From CAZTPJ01 sp964614515 (GTDB lineage Bacteria; Planctomycetota; Phycisphaerae; Phycisphaerales; UBA1924), in the NCBI GenBank assembly GCA_964614515.1, contig CAZTPJ010000041.1, positions 1-33,468 of the forward strand: a stretch of DNA of 33,468 bases, written 5' to 3'. Made by a program: the position numbers and the translations under genes. Shown in pieces: positions 7,544-16,737 of the stretch (positions are counted from its first letter, which is position 1; every line of letters begins with the position of its first letter). The notes under the pieces are model-generated. The model saw only the letters and a program-made list of their open reading frames with translations. It did no database searches and was not told the DNA's origin.

Positions 7544-7717
7544 TCAGACTTCAGCGGGAATGGATGGGCCACGTCCACACTCCGGACACGTCGGCCGATC
7601 GCCCAGGCCGCGCAGGTCATTTCCGCAGCACTGACAATCGTGCAAACCTCGCACCGAGTGATTCAGGATGTGCGCTGCTCCACATCGGAGACGCTGAGCC
7701 AGGAACGGCAAGTGCAT
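7544..7717 (-). pseudogene. Truncated zinc-ribbon membrane protein remnant
   Basis: Encodes about 57 residues ending HDCQCCGNDLRGLGDRPTCP plus ECGRG. This matches the last helix and zinc ribbon of the intact gene immediately downstream (AGCGYDLRGLGDRSTCPECG); the preceding HILNHSVRG aligns with YILRHPIRR. Nothing corresponding to the other helices is found before it; the antitoxin gene begins there instead. I read it as the 3' stump of a tandem copy. The stump remains open from an ATG, so a short expressed protein cannot be ruled out. Confidence 0.62.
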
Positions 7718-7724
7718 TTCGCCG

Positions 7725-7928
7725 TTATCGCGGCGCATCCAATGCCTGGCCGTCGGACTTGAGTCGCTTGACTGCGTCGTGAGTCTCGCGGATGTACCGA
7801 TGGATGTCTCGCCCGGCGCTTTCCCAGAGCCTGCGCCGAATGTCGCGAATCTCCTCGACGGTCGGATCGTCAGGCAACACCGCGTGCGTGACTGGCGCCG
7901 GCGTTCGATTGTGTCGCGACTCAGACAT
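7725..7928 (-). CDS. Small protein downstream of PIN toxin, putative antitoxin
   Basis: A 67-residue, charged, probably helical protein. The core DPTVEEIRDIRRRLWESAGRD resembles the 'DPIVEEVRxIR' small partners often found next to this kind of PIN protein. It overlaps the PIN gene by 8 bases (its ATG lies inside the last codons of the toxin), which implies translational coupling. Order is toxin first, antitoxin second, opposite to classic vapBC. No DNA-binding fold is obvious. Its antitoxin role is inferred from context and the similarity of this one motif. Confidence 0.68.
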   Translation of the reverse strand: MSESRHNRTPAPVTHAVLPDDPTVEEIRDIRRRLWESAGRDIHRYIRETHDAVKRLKSDGQALDAPR

Positions 7929-8403
7929 CGTCCAACTCCTCGTGACTGAGACTCAGTGGTGTGGTAATCACAGGAACAGGAAGGCCCAAACGACCGTTCA
8001 ACACAGCCAAATGCCGGAACTTGTTGGCATTCGCCAGGTGCTTGAGATTCCACGTCAACAGGAAGTCGATTCCCGAAAGCGATGTGATGGCGAGGTGCGC
8101 CGCATCGCCGACCGCATCGTCAGGCATCAGACGATGCTGAAGATAAAACTCGATCGTGTCGGCGAGTTCCGGGGGCTCGTCGAGCAGATCAACATCGCGA
8201 AGGAGTGCAAGCCCCTCAGTCCGTTTCTTTTCCGGAGCCTCGTGCAACTCTCGAAGCACGAAACTGGACGTCACGAGGCGAAAGCCCGGCGCAGACACAG
8301 CCCACCATCTTCGAGTATGCTCGCGCCACAACTTCGCCTGATCCGTGTCGCGCGTCTCAAAGTAGAAACTCGGGATGCTGGTTTCGATGTATACCGACCG
8401 CAT
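7921..8403 (-). CDS. PIN-domain toxin (VapC-like ribonuclease)
   Basis: A 160-residue PIN-domain protein, predicted to be a Mg-dependent ribonuclease. It opens with MRSVYIETSIPSFYFETR; the first acidic residue is E7 instead of the common Asp, as in the 'YIETSIPS' subgroup. Other likely active-site residues are E52 (SSFVLRELHEA), D100 (MPDDAVGDAAHLA) and N119 (LLTWNLKHL, where many PIN proteins have Asp). The frame is open 40 codons further upstream, but the family N-terminus starts at this ATG. It forms a two-gene unit with the small protein it overlaps. Such modules are frequently mobile and this one sits beside a truncated gene. Confidence 0.84.
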   Translation of the reverse strand: MRSVYIETSIPSFYFETRDTDQAKLWREHTRRWWAVSAPGFRLVTSSFVLRELHEAPEKKRTEGLALLRDVDLLDEPPELADTIEFYLQHRLMPDDAVGDAAHLAITSLSGIDFLLTWNLKHLANANKFRHLAVLNGRLGLPVPVITTPLSLSHEELDDV

Positions 8404-8568
8404 GTACCCAAATGATACGCCCAGACCGATCAAACCGATCGAACTCACAAAGCCGGCGAACGAACGTCCGCCCGATTCCTGCGGATCGTCGCGAGTCCGC
8501 GCATACCCTTCCTCCGGCCCCATGCCATACGGCCGGGCGCCACGGTGGGAGTTCGCAGCGGAGGCCGC

Positions 8569-11500
8569 ATGGCGAAGGAAGGGACACGGCGGTGGGGCCG
8601 AGTGTGGCGGCGTGTGGGGATCGGCGCGGGCGTTGTCATCGTCGCGCTGATTCTCGGCGTGGTGCTGCTCGGGCCGGGCATCGCCGGTCGCGTCGCGCGC
8701 GGCATCATCGAACGCCAGGCATCGGCGAGCATCGCGGGTGACGTGCGCATCGAACGCGTGCGACTCTCATGGTTCGGACCACAGGTCATCGGCCCGGCCA
8801 TCCTGCGCGATCCTGACGGCGCGGAACTCGCCACGCTAAACGTGCACGCTACGCCCGGGCTCCTCTCGCTCGCCTTCGGCTCGCTTGATCTGGGCGAGGT
8901 GACGCTCTCTGGCACGGCCGACATCGTGCAGCGCGCTGACGGCACAACGAACCTTCAGCGTGCGATCTCGCCCGTGCAAGGCGCACCGGCCGCTGGAAGC
9001 GCTGCGCCCGGCTCGCCCAGGGCCGCGCCGCGCCTGCCGCGCTCGCTCGCCGCCACCGTGCGCATCGACGCGCTGGCCGTCACCTACACGCGCGAGGCCA
9101 GCGATGCGGGCGAGGCGCTTCGCGTGAGTCTTCCTGACATCACAGGCGACGCGACGCTCGCGCCCGGGCAGGCCATCACGGCGCACCTGCACGCGGCCGC
9201 GATGTACGCCCAGGGCGATGCCGCCAGCATGCAACCCGCGGGCGCGCTCTCGCTTGAAGCGACGATCAAGAACATCATCGCGCCCGACGGCTCGATCACC
9301 CTCGATCAGGCGCAGTTCGAGGGCCTGGTGGATCTCACCGATGCGTCGATGGTGCTGGCCGATCTCTTCTCCGGGGATGCGTGGCAACTCGCCCCGGCCG
9401 TGGGCGAACGCGCTGAGGCCACCCTGCGATTCTGGGGCACGATGTCCGACGCATACGCGAACATGACGGCGTCTGGCGCGAACGCCTCGGTGGATGTCGG
9501 CTTGCGACATGCCGATGGGTGGCTGACGACGTCGCGTCCGCTGATGGTGCGTGCGCTGTCGGAGGGATTCGTCGTGTCATCGCCCGCGCTGCGTGAAGCG
9601 CTGGGTAATGAAGGCGTGTTTGTCCTCGATACGCACCCGAGCGTCACGCTCCAGGTCGAAGCGCGGCTTCGCGCAGGCCGCCCGACTCCAGCCGGGCCGC
9701 CCGATCTTCGCGGGTCATCCATCACGGCCGCGCTGCGCATCAGTGAGTTCACCGCCCGCGCATGGCTGGCGGGGGACCAGGCCGCGCCCACGGCCTATCG
9801 CGTCGAACCGTGGGAACTTCGCCTCGAATCCCAGGACATCGCCGATGGCCTGCGCCTGCGCGGCGCAACCAGCGCCACGATGGATCAACGCCCGGCGGGC
9901 CAACTCGACATTGACTTGACGCTCAGCGGCCTGCTCGACGGCGATGGAGCGATGCGCGCGACGGGTCCGCAGGGACTTGATGGCACGCTCGCCCTGACCA
10001 ATGTGCTCACCGCGCCCGTCGAAGGCGCGCTGCGCCCCTTCGGGCTTGATCTCACCGCCGACATCGGGCCCGAACTCAACGCGCGCCTGACGGCCAGCCA
10101 GCGACGGGCCGCCGCCACCGACACGGCCGAAACCATCGTCGAAGCCTTCCTCGAATCCGCGAACGTCCGCGCACGGCTGGAAGCGCAGATCATCGACGGC
10201 GTCTTCCGCACGGTGGGGCGCGGCGTCGAGGCACGCGTCGCTCGCGCGGGGCCGCTGCTGACACGCATCCTCGAACCCCACGGCCTGCGCATCGACAGCC
10301 CCGTCACGATCACCGTGTCCATGCGCAACGTCGCCATGGCCCTGGACGCGGTGACAAACCCCGCGGGCGTAGACCTTCGCGGCCTTTCGGGCAACTTTGC
10401 GATGAACATCGCCGAGGCGCGGGGCGAGACGAGCCTCGCCGGCGAACCGCTGACCTGGCGCATCGCCCCCACCCAGATCCGTGCCACAGCCCCGGGACAG
10501 GGCCGCGACATCACCGCGTCGATCAACACCGCCGCGCACCTCGCCGATCAACCCGCCGGCACCATCGAACTGACATGCACGATCAAACCCGGCCTCGACG
10601 CCGCAGGCGCCATGCCAGGCTTCAAACCCGAGTCCATCGACGCACGACTGCGCGTGACGGACATCACCACGGCCGCCATCGACGCCCTTGGGCTAACCCG
10701 CGCCACCACCACCGACGCCATCGGCACGGATGTGGATCTCGAACTGACCGCGATGGCCTACCCGCGACAGGTGGGCACGACGGCCGGGCTGCCGCGAATC
10801 GATGGCGAGATCGCGATCGGCGCTGAGGGCGCGACGGTCAGCGGCGCGGTGCGACTCTCGCAGAACACACTCACGCTCGCCGAGCCACTGGCGATCGCGC
10901 TACAGGATGTCGGCGCGCTGCTGACGACCGTGTTGGGTGAGACCGCGACGACCGCGTATCAACCCGGCGGGCAAACCACGATCACGCTTCGCGAGTTTTC
11001 GATGCCGCTGACACCCGCGGGCGGGCCGAATCTCGCGCAGGCCGTGGGCAATCTCACCGTTGAACTCGCCGGCGTCTCGGCCGCGCTGGCGCAGGCAACG
11101 ACGACAGTGGTTGTTGATCGAGCCAGCGCAGTCGTCACTCTCGCGGGTGGCGAACCGACACTGGTCCTTGATGTCAGGGCGACCGAGTCTGGACGGGCGG
11201 GAGTCATCACGGCCAACCTTCGCGCGCCGGGCTTGCTGGCGGAGGCGGAACCGCAGTGGGGCCGCGTCGATCTGGCCTCGGCGAAGGTTCTCGGCGAGAT
11301 CGCGATCGACACGCCCTCGGCCATCGTGAATCTTGTGATGCCCAGCGCGGAAGGGGCGGGCTCGCCGCTGGCGGCGCTTGTGAAGGAGACGCTTGGCGAC
11401 ACGGTCAACGTGCGAGCGCGGTTTATCGATGCGGCGCAGGGCTTTGACGCGGGCGTTGAGTTGCGGGCGCAGCACGCCAGCGCGACGATCGCCGCGGGCA

Positions 11501-13524
11501 TCACGCCTCAGGCCGTGGACCTGCGTGAATTCACCACTACCGCGACGCTCACCGCGCAGGCGTTTGAGACATTGCTCGCGGCGTTCGCGCCGACGCTCGA
11601 ACCACGCCCGCGCCTGGCGCAGCCCGGGCCGGTGACGATCGCGGCCTCGCCGATGACCATCCCGCGCACGACCACCGGCGGCGTGGACCTCGCCCAGGTG
11701 CGCGATGTCAGCGCCACGCTCAAGGCCCCGCAGCGATTCGTCGTGCAGGGCCTGCGCTTCGCCCCGCCGGACGGCCCGGCCAGACCCATCGGACCCGTCG
11801 GTGTGCAGGGTCTCGATGCGAGCGCGCGCGTCCCGCTCGCGGCGATCCTCGGACAAGAAGAGGGCGACGCGAAGCTCACCTTGACCGCAACCATGCTCGA
11901 TGAAGGTGGTCCAGCAGGGCAGGTCTCGGTCAACGCCAACGTCGCCCTTCGCGGCGGCAAACCCGCCGGACGCGCCCTCGGAGAGATCAACGCCACCGAA
12001 CTTCGCCTGCGCGTCGCCGATCGCCTGCTCACAGACCCCGGCCTGATCTCCGGCGCCGTCGGCGACACCGCCACGGCCAACGCCACCTTTGACCTGCACT
12101 TTCAACCCGAACCCTCCGAAGGCGCCTCAACACTCACCTCCGGCCGCATGACGGCGCGGATCACCTCGCCGCGCGTGCAGATCGCCCAGCCGTTGACCCT
12201 CGACATCACGCCCGAGACCGCGAGCATCTCGGCGCTGCGCGGCACATGGAGACTTTCACCGGATTGGGCGAATCGGTGGCTCGTGACCGACGCGGCGCGT
12301 CCGCGCCCGTTCCAACTCGATCGCGAGGCGGAGATTCAGTTCAATCTTGCCGCGGCGACGGTCTCGCGCGGCGCCGATGTCGGTCCGCTCAAGCCGGGCG
12401 TCTTCAAACTTCAGTTCTATGCGAAGTCGCCGAGCATGAACATCGCCGTGCCCGACGGCGTCATCGTGACGCTGGCGGACCTTGACTTCACGGCCGGGCA
12501 CACGTTGCAGGGCGCGGGCATCGGCCTTGACCTGAAACTACACGATCAGGCGCATCGCGGGCCGGAACCGATTCGCATTCAGGGCGTGGCCTATGGCGTG
12601 GCCGACGACAACGGCGCGTTCACGCCCAGCGCGATCAATCTCACCGGATCGGCCAAGGCGCCCGCGCTGAGCACCGCCCTCATCGACGCGATCCTCCAGC
12701 AGAACGGCCTGCTGAACGAAGCCCTCGGGCCGCGCGTCTCGCTCGACGTGCAGGCCAACGGCGTGTCGCTGAACTCGGGCCGGGTGGTGGCCGTGGCGGA
12801 CTCTCCACGCGCCAAGGCCAACCTCACCGGCGATGTCAACCGCGACGGCGTGCTCACCATCGCCCAAAGCGAGTTCACGCTCATGGAGATCACGCCGAAA
12901 CTCGGCTCGACGCTGATGGCGGCGATTCCGTCGATCGGGGCGGTGGAGAAGCGCAAGGAGGACCTCCCGCACGCGCGGGTCATCATCACAGGCCTGACCT
13001 ATCCGCTCGATGGGGACATGCGAAAACTCAACGCGGGGATTCGCTTTGAGCCGGGCCCGGTACGGTTCACGACAAGCCCACTCTTCGGCGGGATTCTCAA
13101 GGCGGTGCATCAGCGCGACATGGGCGTCGTCGGACGCCGACTCGAACCGCTCACGCTCACCATCGAAAGCGGCGTGCTCGCGTACGAACGGTACACGATT
13201 CCCGTCGGCGAGTTCACGTTTCAGACGCAAGGCTCGATCAACATCGCCGAGCGATCGATCAACGTGGTCACGTTCGTGCCCTTTGGCCTTCTGACGGATG
13301 AAGCGATCGGCAAACTGCGCACGGGTCTGGGTTCGCTGCTGGGGCAGATGCCCGTCATCAGCGATCTGACCATGGTTCCCATTCGCGCGTCGGGTTCACT
13401 CGACAACACGTCCGTCGCGATCGACGTGCGGGCGTTCGCGAGCGAACTGGGATCAAAACTTTTGCGCCCGGATCAACTCCTCGAACGCGGCGTGCGGCAG
13501 ATTCTCGAGCGCATCGGCGGATAA
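8569..13524 (+). CDS. Giant AsmA/TamB-like envelope protein
   Basis: A 1,651-residue protein anchored by one N-terminal helix (about 16-37, GAGVVIVALILGVVLLGPGI). It is followed by an AsmA-like start (RQASASIAGDVRIERVRLSWFGPQ, then LATLNVHATPGLLSLAFGSLDLGEVTLSG) and over 1,500 residues of repeating amphipathic beta strands. The C-terminus (FVPFGLLTDEAIGKLRTGLG ... VPIRASGSLDNTSVAID) resembles the end of AsmA/TamB/DUF3971 proteins. Such proteins form long grooves bridging inner and outer membranes and move or shield lipids. I chose the ATG with GGAGG five bases upstream over one eight codons earlier. No partner (such as BamA/TamA) is nearby. Family placement is by architecture; individual repeats are too diverged to assign by eye. 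Confidence 0.76.
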   Translation: MAKEGTRRWGRVWRRVGIGAGVVIVALILGVVLLGPGIAGRVARGIIERQASASIAGDVRIERVRLSWFGPQVIGPAILRDPDGAELATLNVHATPGLLSLAFGSLDLGEVTLSGTADIVQRADGTTNLQRAISPVQGAPAAGSAAPGSPRAAPRLPRSLAATVRIDALAVTYTREASDAGEALRVSLPDITGDATLAPGQAITAHLHAAAMYAQGDAASMQPAGALSLEATIKNIIAPDGSITLDQAQFEGLVDLTDASMVLADLFSGDAWQLAPAVGERAEATLRFWGTMSDAYANMTASGANASVDVGLRHADGWLTTSRPLMVRALSEGFVVSSPALREALGNEGVFVLDTHPSVTLQVEARLRAGRPTPAGPPDLRGSSITAALRISEFTARAWLAGDQAAPTAYRVEPWELRLESQDIADGLRLRGATSATMDQRPAGQLDIDLTLSGLLDGDGAMRATGPQGLDGTLALTNVLTAPVEGALRPFGLDLTADIGPELNARLTASQRRAAATDTAETIVEAFLESANVRARLEAQIIDGVFRTVGRGVEARVARAGPLLTRILEPHGLRIDSPVTITVSMRNVAMALDAVTNPAGVDLRGLSGNFAMNIAEARGETSLAGEPLTWRIAPTQIRATAPGQGRDITASINTAAHLADQPAGTIELTCTIKPGLDAAGAMPGFKPESIDARLRVTDITTAAIDALGLTRATTTDAIGTDVDLELTAMAYPRQVGTTAGLPRIDGEIAIGAEGATVSGAVRLSQNTLTLAEPLAIALQDVGALLTTVLGETATTAYQPGGQTTITLREFSMPLTPAGGPNLAQAVGNLTVELAGVSAALAQATTTVVVDRASAVVTLAGGEPTLVLDVRATESGRAGVITANLRAPGLLAEAEPQWGRVDLASAKVLGEIAIDTPSAIVNLVMPSAEGAGSPLAALVKETLGDTVNVRARFIDAAQGFDAGVELRAQHASATIAAGITPQAVDLREFTTTATLTAQAFETLLAAFAPTLEPRPRLAQPGPVTIAASPMTIPRTTTGGVDLAQVRDVSATLKAPQRFVVQGLRFAPPDGPARPIGPVGVQGLDASARVPLAAILGQEEGDAKLTLTATMLDEGGPAGQVSVNANVALRGGKPAGRALGEINATELRLRVADRLLTDPGLISGAVGDTATANATFDLHFQPEPSEGASTLTSGRMTARITSPRVQIAQPLTLDITPETASISALRGTWRLSPDWANRWLVTDAARPRPFQLDREAEIQFNLAAATVSRGADVGPLKPGVFKLQFYAKSPSMNIAVPDGVIVTLADLDFTAGHTLQGAGIGLDLKLHDQAHRGPEPIRIQGVAYGVADDNGAFTPSAINLTGSAKAPALSTALIDAILQQNGLLNEALGPRVSLDVQANGVSLNSGRVVAVADSPRAKANLTGDVNRDGVLTIAQSEFTLMEITPKLGSTLMAAIPSIGAVEKRKEDLPHARVIITGLTYPLDGDMRKLNAGIRFEPGPVRFTTSPLFGGILKAVHQRDMGVVGRRLEPLTLTIESGVLAYERYTIPVGEFTFQTQGSINIAERSINVVTFVPFGLLTDEAIGKLRTGLGSLLGQMPVISDLTMVPIRASGSLDNTSVAIDVRAFASELGSKLLRPDQLLERGVRQILERIGG

Positions 13525-13539
13525 CCGCACCATGTCTTC

Positions 13540-13592
13540 GGATCCGGTGGGGCGGGCGTCCCGCCCCACCGGATCCAATGGACTTTGCGGTT
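13540..13592 (+). repeat. Dispersed GC-rich repeat, copy 2 (perfect palindrome)
   Basis: A perfect 17-bp inverted repeat, GGATCCGGTGGGGCGGG with its complement around a CGT loop (13540-13576), followed by AATGGACTTTGCGGTT exactly as in the copy at 5840. It begins 16 bases after the AsmA-like gene stop, where it could also act as a terminator without a T-tract. Confidence 0.9.
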
Positions 13593-13693
13593 GCACTGGG
13601 CAGATACGCCCCGCGTTGCTCCGTCACGCCCGCCTTTCTACCATGGGGATTCGGTCGCGGAGGCCGCGCCGCCTGTTTCACCGGGGACTTGCC

Positions 13694-14470
13694 TTGCCCA
13701 TTGCCGTCATCAGTGACATCCACGCCAACGCCGAGGCCCTGCGAGCCGTTCTGGCCGACATCGACGCACGCGGCATCACGCGGATCGTCTGCCTGGGCGA
13801 CATCGTGGGGTACGGCCCTGATCCGCTCGAGTGCGTGGATCTGGTCCGCAAGCGCTGCGAGTGGACGCTCATGGGAAACCATGACTTCGGCGTGCTCTAC
13901 GAACCAACGAACTTCAACGCCGCCGCCGAGTCTTCCGCGTTCTGGACGCGCGATCAACTCGACAAGGAACCCGACGCCGATCTGCGCACCCATCGCTATG
14001 AGTTTCTCGGCAAACTGCGCGTCCGCGTTCTCGACAAGGCGCCGGACTCGGGGATTCCGGTCCTCGCCGTCCACGGCTCGCCGCGCAGGCCCATCAACGA
14101 GTACATCTTTGAGAACGACGTGCGCACCGCGCCCGAGAAACTCGAATCGATCTTCACGCGATTCGACCGCGTCTGCATCGTCGGGCACACCCATGTGCCG
14201 GGCGTCTTCACCGATGAACCGGACTTTTACCGTCCCGGCGAACTCGGAGACATGACGTACAAGTTCAACGAAGATGAAAAGGCGATCATCAACGTCGGCT
14301 CCGTCGGGCAGCCTCGAGATGATGATCCTCGCGCCTGCTATGTCGTCATGCACGGCGATCGCATCGAGTATGTCCGCATCGAGTACAACGTCGAAGCCAC
14401 CGCCCGCAAAATCAGGGCCGTGCCCGAACTTCTGGACTGGCTCGGAGAACGCCTCTACGTCGGACGGTGA
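13694..14470 (+). CDS. Calcineurin-like metallophosphoesterase (YfcE/DUF2436-type)
   Basis: A 258-residue cytoplasmic phosphoesterase with a full set of metal ligands: D8 and H10 (ISDIHANAEAL), D36 (CLGDIVGYG), N62 and H63 (MGNHDFG), H127 (VHGSP), and H165 and H167 (VGHTHVPG). This fold hydrolyses phosphomonoesters or phosphodiesters; the substrate is unknown. The N-terminus resembles single-domain YfcE and ApaH-like relatives. I propose a TTG start with GGGGA six bases upstream, since it gives the family-typical MPIAVISDIHAN. An in-frame ATG at 13643 is possible but adds 17 Arg-rich residues, and earlier starts fall in a dispersed repeat. YidC follows 58 bases later on the same strand. Confidence 0.84.
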   Translation: MPIAVISDIHANAEALRAVLADIDARGITRIVCLGDIVGYGPDPLECVDLVRKRCEWTLMGNHDFGVLYEPTNFNAAAESSAFWTRDQLDKEPDADLRTHRYEFLGKLRVRVLDKAPDSGIPVLAVHGSPRRPINEYIFENDVRTAPEKLESIFTRFDRVCIVGHTHVPGVFTDEPDFYRPGELGDMTYKFNEDEKAIINVGSVGQPRDDDPRACYVVMHGDRIEYVRIEYNVEATARKIRAVPELLDWLGERLYVGR

Positions 14471-14528
14471 AGCAGGCAGAGTTTTGGCCGTATCCGCCCC
14501 GGCCATCCGGCTATCGTTTGCACCTTTC

Positions 14529-16736
14529 ATGGCCACGCAGAACTCCCGAATCCTGAGGATCATCGTCCCGGTTCTCCTGCTCTTGCTGGTGGTGAGCGTG
14601 GGAGTGGCCGTGCTCATCAACAGTTCCCCCGGCCGTAGCCGGACCACGCCGACAGCGCCGGGTGCTGCGCAACCCTCCACGGCCAGCCAGCCCACGACCC
14701 CTGGCACGCAACCTCCAACCACCACGCCCACACAACCAGCCGCGCAGCCCGGCGCTACGCCGCCAACTCCACCTGCATCCGCTCCGCCCACGGGCCTTCG
14801 CGCCCGCGTCGTCGCGCCGGGGCCGATGGGCAGTCTCGGCGATGACTCGCCGACATCGCCGTTTTGGATGCGGGCGGAGTTTTCCGAGATCGGCGCGGGC
14901 ATTCGATCCATCACGCTGACGCATCACTATGAAACGATTCGCCGCCGGGCTCATGTGCATGTGCAGCGCGAGCGCGTGGACCCATCCACGGGCGTCGGCG
15001 TCACGCCGTATGCCCTCCTCGGCGTCACCATCGACGGCGCGTATGTCAGTCTCGCGGGGACATCGCTTGCGCCGGTGTGGCGACCGACGGGATCGGGGGC
15101 GTTTGAGGCCGTGGTGGTCGATGCGGACGAGAAGCCCGTCGTGCGCATCGAGCGTGCGTATCACCTTCCCCACGCCTCGCATCAGATGACCGTGACGCAG
15201 CAGGCGCACAACCTCACCGATCGCCCACTCCGCATCCGCTGGCGGCAGTTCGGGCCGGTCGAGTTTCAGCCCGGGCCCATTACCTATGGCGGGGAACTGC
15301 GGCGATTCCGGTTGGGATATCTCCTCGCGCCCAACGTCGATCCGACTCGGCAGTCCGTTCTTGCGACGGACTTTCTGTGGAGCCGCAGCGCCGGGCAGGT
15401 GCTCGGACCAAAGACCGCGGGCATGTATTCGCAGATTCACCCCGTCTGGCCGAACCGCCGCAGCCAGGATCAGCGATACGAACTGGTCTGGGCCGGCGTG
15501 ACCGAGCGATACTTCACCGCGACGATTCAGCCCACGCCGAATCTGGCGCAGCCCCTGCCCGACAAGGTGCTTCGCCTCGGGCAAACCGTCGAGCGCGTGC
15601 TGCTCAATCCCCTTGACAAGGAATCGACGATCGTGCTGCGCCTGACGAGCGAAGAGGCCACGGCCGCGCCGGGCGCAAGCGTCAGCATGGACTTCGGCCT
15701 GTACGGGGGGCCGCTGAGCAAGCGCGTGATGCACCGCGACGACTCGGCGTCGGCGGCGCTGACGGCGATCAATCTCGGCGGCATCGTCGTCCACAACTTC
15801 GGCGGCATGTGCGCCTCGTGTACGTTCCAATGGCTCACGGTTCCGCTACTCGCGCTCCTGCACGTCCTGCATGACTACATCCTGTTCGACTGGGCGCTGT
15901 CGATCATCTTCCTCGTGATCATCGTTCGATCCATCCTGCACCCCGTGACGCGATGGTCGCAGATCCGCCTCCAGCGCTTCGGCAAGCAGATGCAGGACCT
16001 TGCACCCAAACAGAAGAAGATTCAAGAGAAGTACGGCGGCGACCGCAAGAAGATGCAGGAGGAAATGACGAAACTCTGGCGCGAAGAGGGCATCAACCCG
16101 ATGGGCATGGTGGGTTGTCTGCCGCTATTCCTTCAGTCGCCGGTGTGGATCGCGCTGTATGCGATGCTCTTCTTCGCGGTTGAACTTCGCCATGAAGCGG
16201 CGTTCTTCGGCGTATTTCAGGCCGTCACGGGCGGCGCGTGGTCGTTCCTGGGTGATCTTGGCTCTCCGGACGCGGCGATCAGTTTCGGGCGCGCGGTTTT
16301 TTCGATTCCGCTGATGGGGCAGATCTCGTCGTTCAATCTCTTGCCGCTGATTCTCGGCGTGGTCTTCTTCGCCCACCAGAAGTACCTCTCGCCGCCGACG
16401 ACCGTCACGATGACGCCCGAACAGCAGCAGCAGCAGAAGATCATGAAGATCATGATGGTCGTGCTGTTCCCGGTCATCATGTATAACGCGCCGTGCGGAT
16501 TGGCGATCTACTTCATCGCCAACTCGACGATCGCGATCTTCGAGAACCGCTGGATTCGCGCCCACATCGACAAGCACGACCTGCTCAACCCCAAGAAGCG
16601 CCCGCCCGGCAAGCCCGGCTTCGCCCAGCGCTTGCGCGAAATCGCGGAACAGCGTCAGAAGGCCTCGGCCTCAGCGCGAGACGCCCGACGCGATGCGCGA
16701 CGCGGCCCGCCGCCGCGCAAGTTCAAGGATCGCTGA
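14529..16736 (+). CDS. yidC: Membrane protein insertase YidC
   Basis: A 735-residue inner-membrane insertase that inserts and folds membrane proteins with or without SecYEG. Residues about 10-30 are the first helix, followed by a Pro/Thr-rich linker and a large periplasmic beta domain (about 95-430). The conserved core follows: LLHVLHDYILFDWALSIIFL and IIVRSILHP (the family Arg at about 467), a charged cytoplasmic hairpin (LAPKQKKIQEKYGGDRKKMQ, EGINPMG), CLPLFLQSPVWIALYAML, then FNLLPLILGVVFF and MMVVLFPVIMYNAPCGLAIY. The tail is basic (DARRDARRGPPPRK), as in ribosome-binding YidC forms. Length is larger than in E. coli (548), mostly from the linker and periplasmic domain. No ribosome site is obvious. 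MnmE starts one base after the stop. Confidence 0.95.
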   Translation: MATQNSRILRIIVPVLLLLLVVSVGVAVLINSSPGRSRTTPTAPGAAQPSTASQPTTPGTQPPTTTPTQPAAQPGATPPTPPASAPPTGLRARVVAPGPMGSLGDDSPTSPFWMRAEFSEIGAGIRSITLTHHYETIRRRAHVHVQRERVDPSTGVGVTPYALLGVTIDGAYVSLAGTSLAPVWRPTGSGAFEAVVVDADEKPVVRIERAYHLPHASHQMTVTQQAHNLTDRPLRIRWRQFGPVEFQPGPITYGGELRRFRLGYLLAPNVDPTRQSVLATDFLWSRSAGQVLGPKTAGMYSQIHPVWPNRRSQDQRYELVWAGVTERYFTATIQPTPNLAQPLPDKVLRLGQTVERVLLNPLDKESTIVLRLTSEEATAAPGASVSMDFGLYGGPLSKRVMHRDDSASAALTAINLGGIVVHNFGGMCASCTFQWLTVPLLALLHVLHDYILFDWALSIIFLVIIVRSILHPVTRWSQIRLQRFGKQMQDLAPKQKKIQEKYGGDRKKMQEEMTKLWREEGINPMGMVGCLPLFLQSPVWIALYAMLFFAVELRHEAAFFGVFQAVTGGAWSFLGDLGSPDAAISFGRAVFSIPLMGQISSFNLLPLILGVVFFAHQKYLSPPTTVTMTPEQQQQQKIMKIMMVVLFPVIMYNAPCGLAIYFIANSTIAIFENRWIRAHIDKHDLLNPKKRPPGKPGFAQRLREIAEQRQKASASARDARRDARRGPPPRKFKDR

Positions 16737-16737
16737 C

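Noticed and set aside
10900..12105. A 401-codon open frame antisense to the AsmA-like gene.
   Set aside because: It is Arg/Gly-rich low-complexity sequence, as expected opposite high-GC coding DNA; no ribosome site or domain.
13358..14914. A 518-codon frame on the minus strand across the metallophosphoesterase and yidC start.
   Set aside because: It lies antisense to two well-supported genes and crosses a dispersed repeat; its composition is not protein-like.
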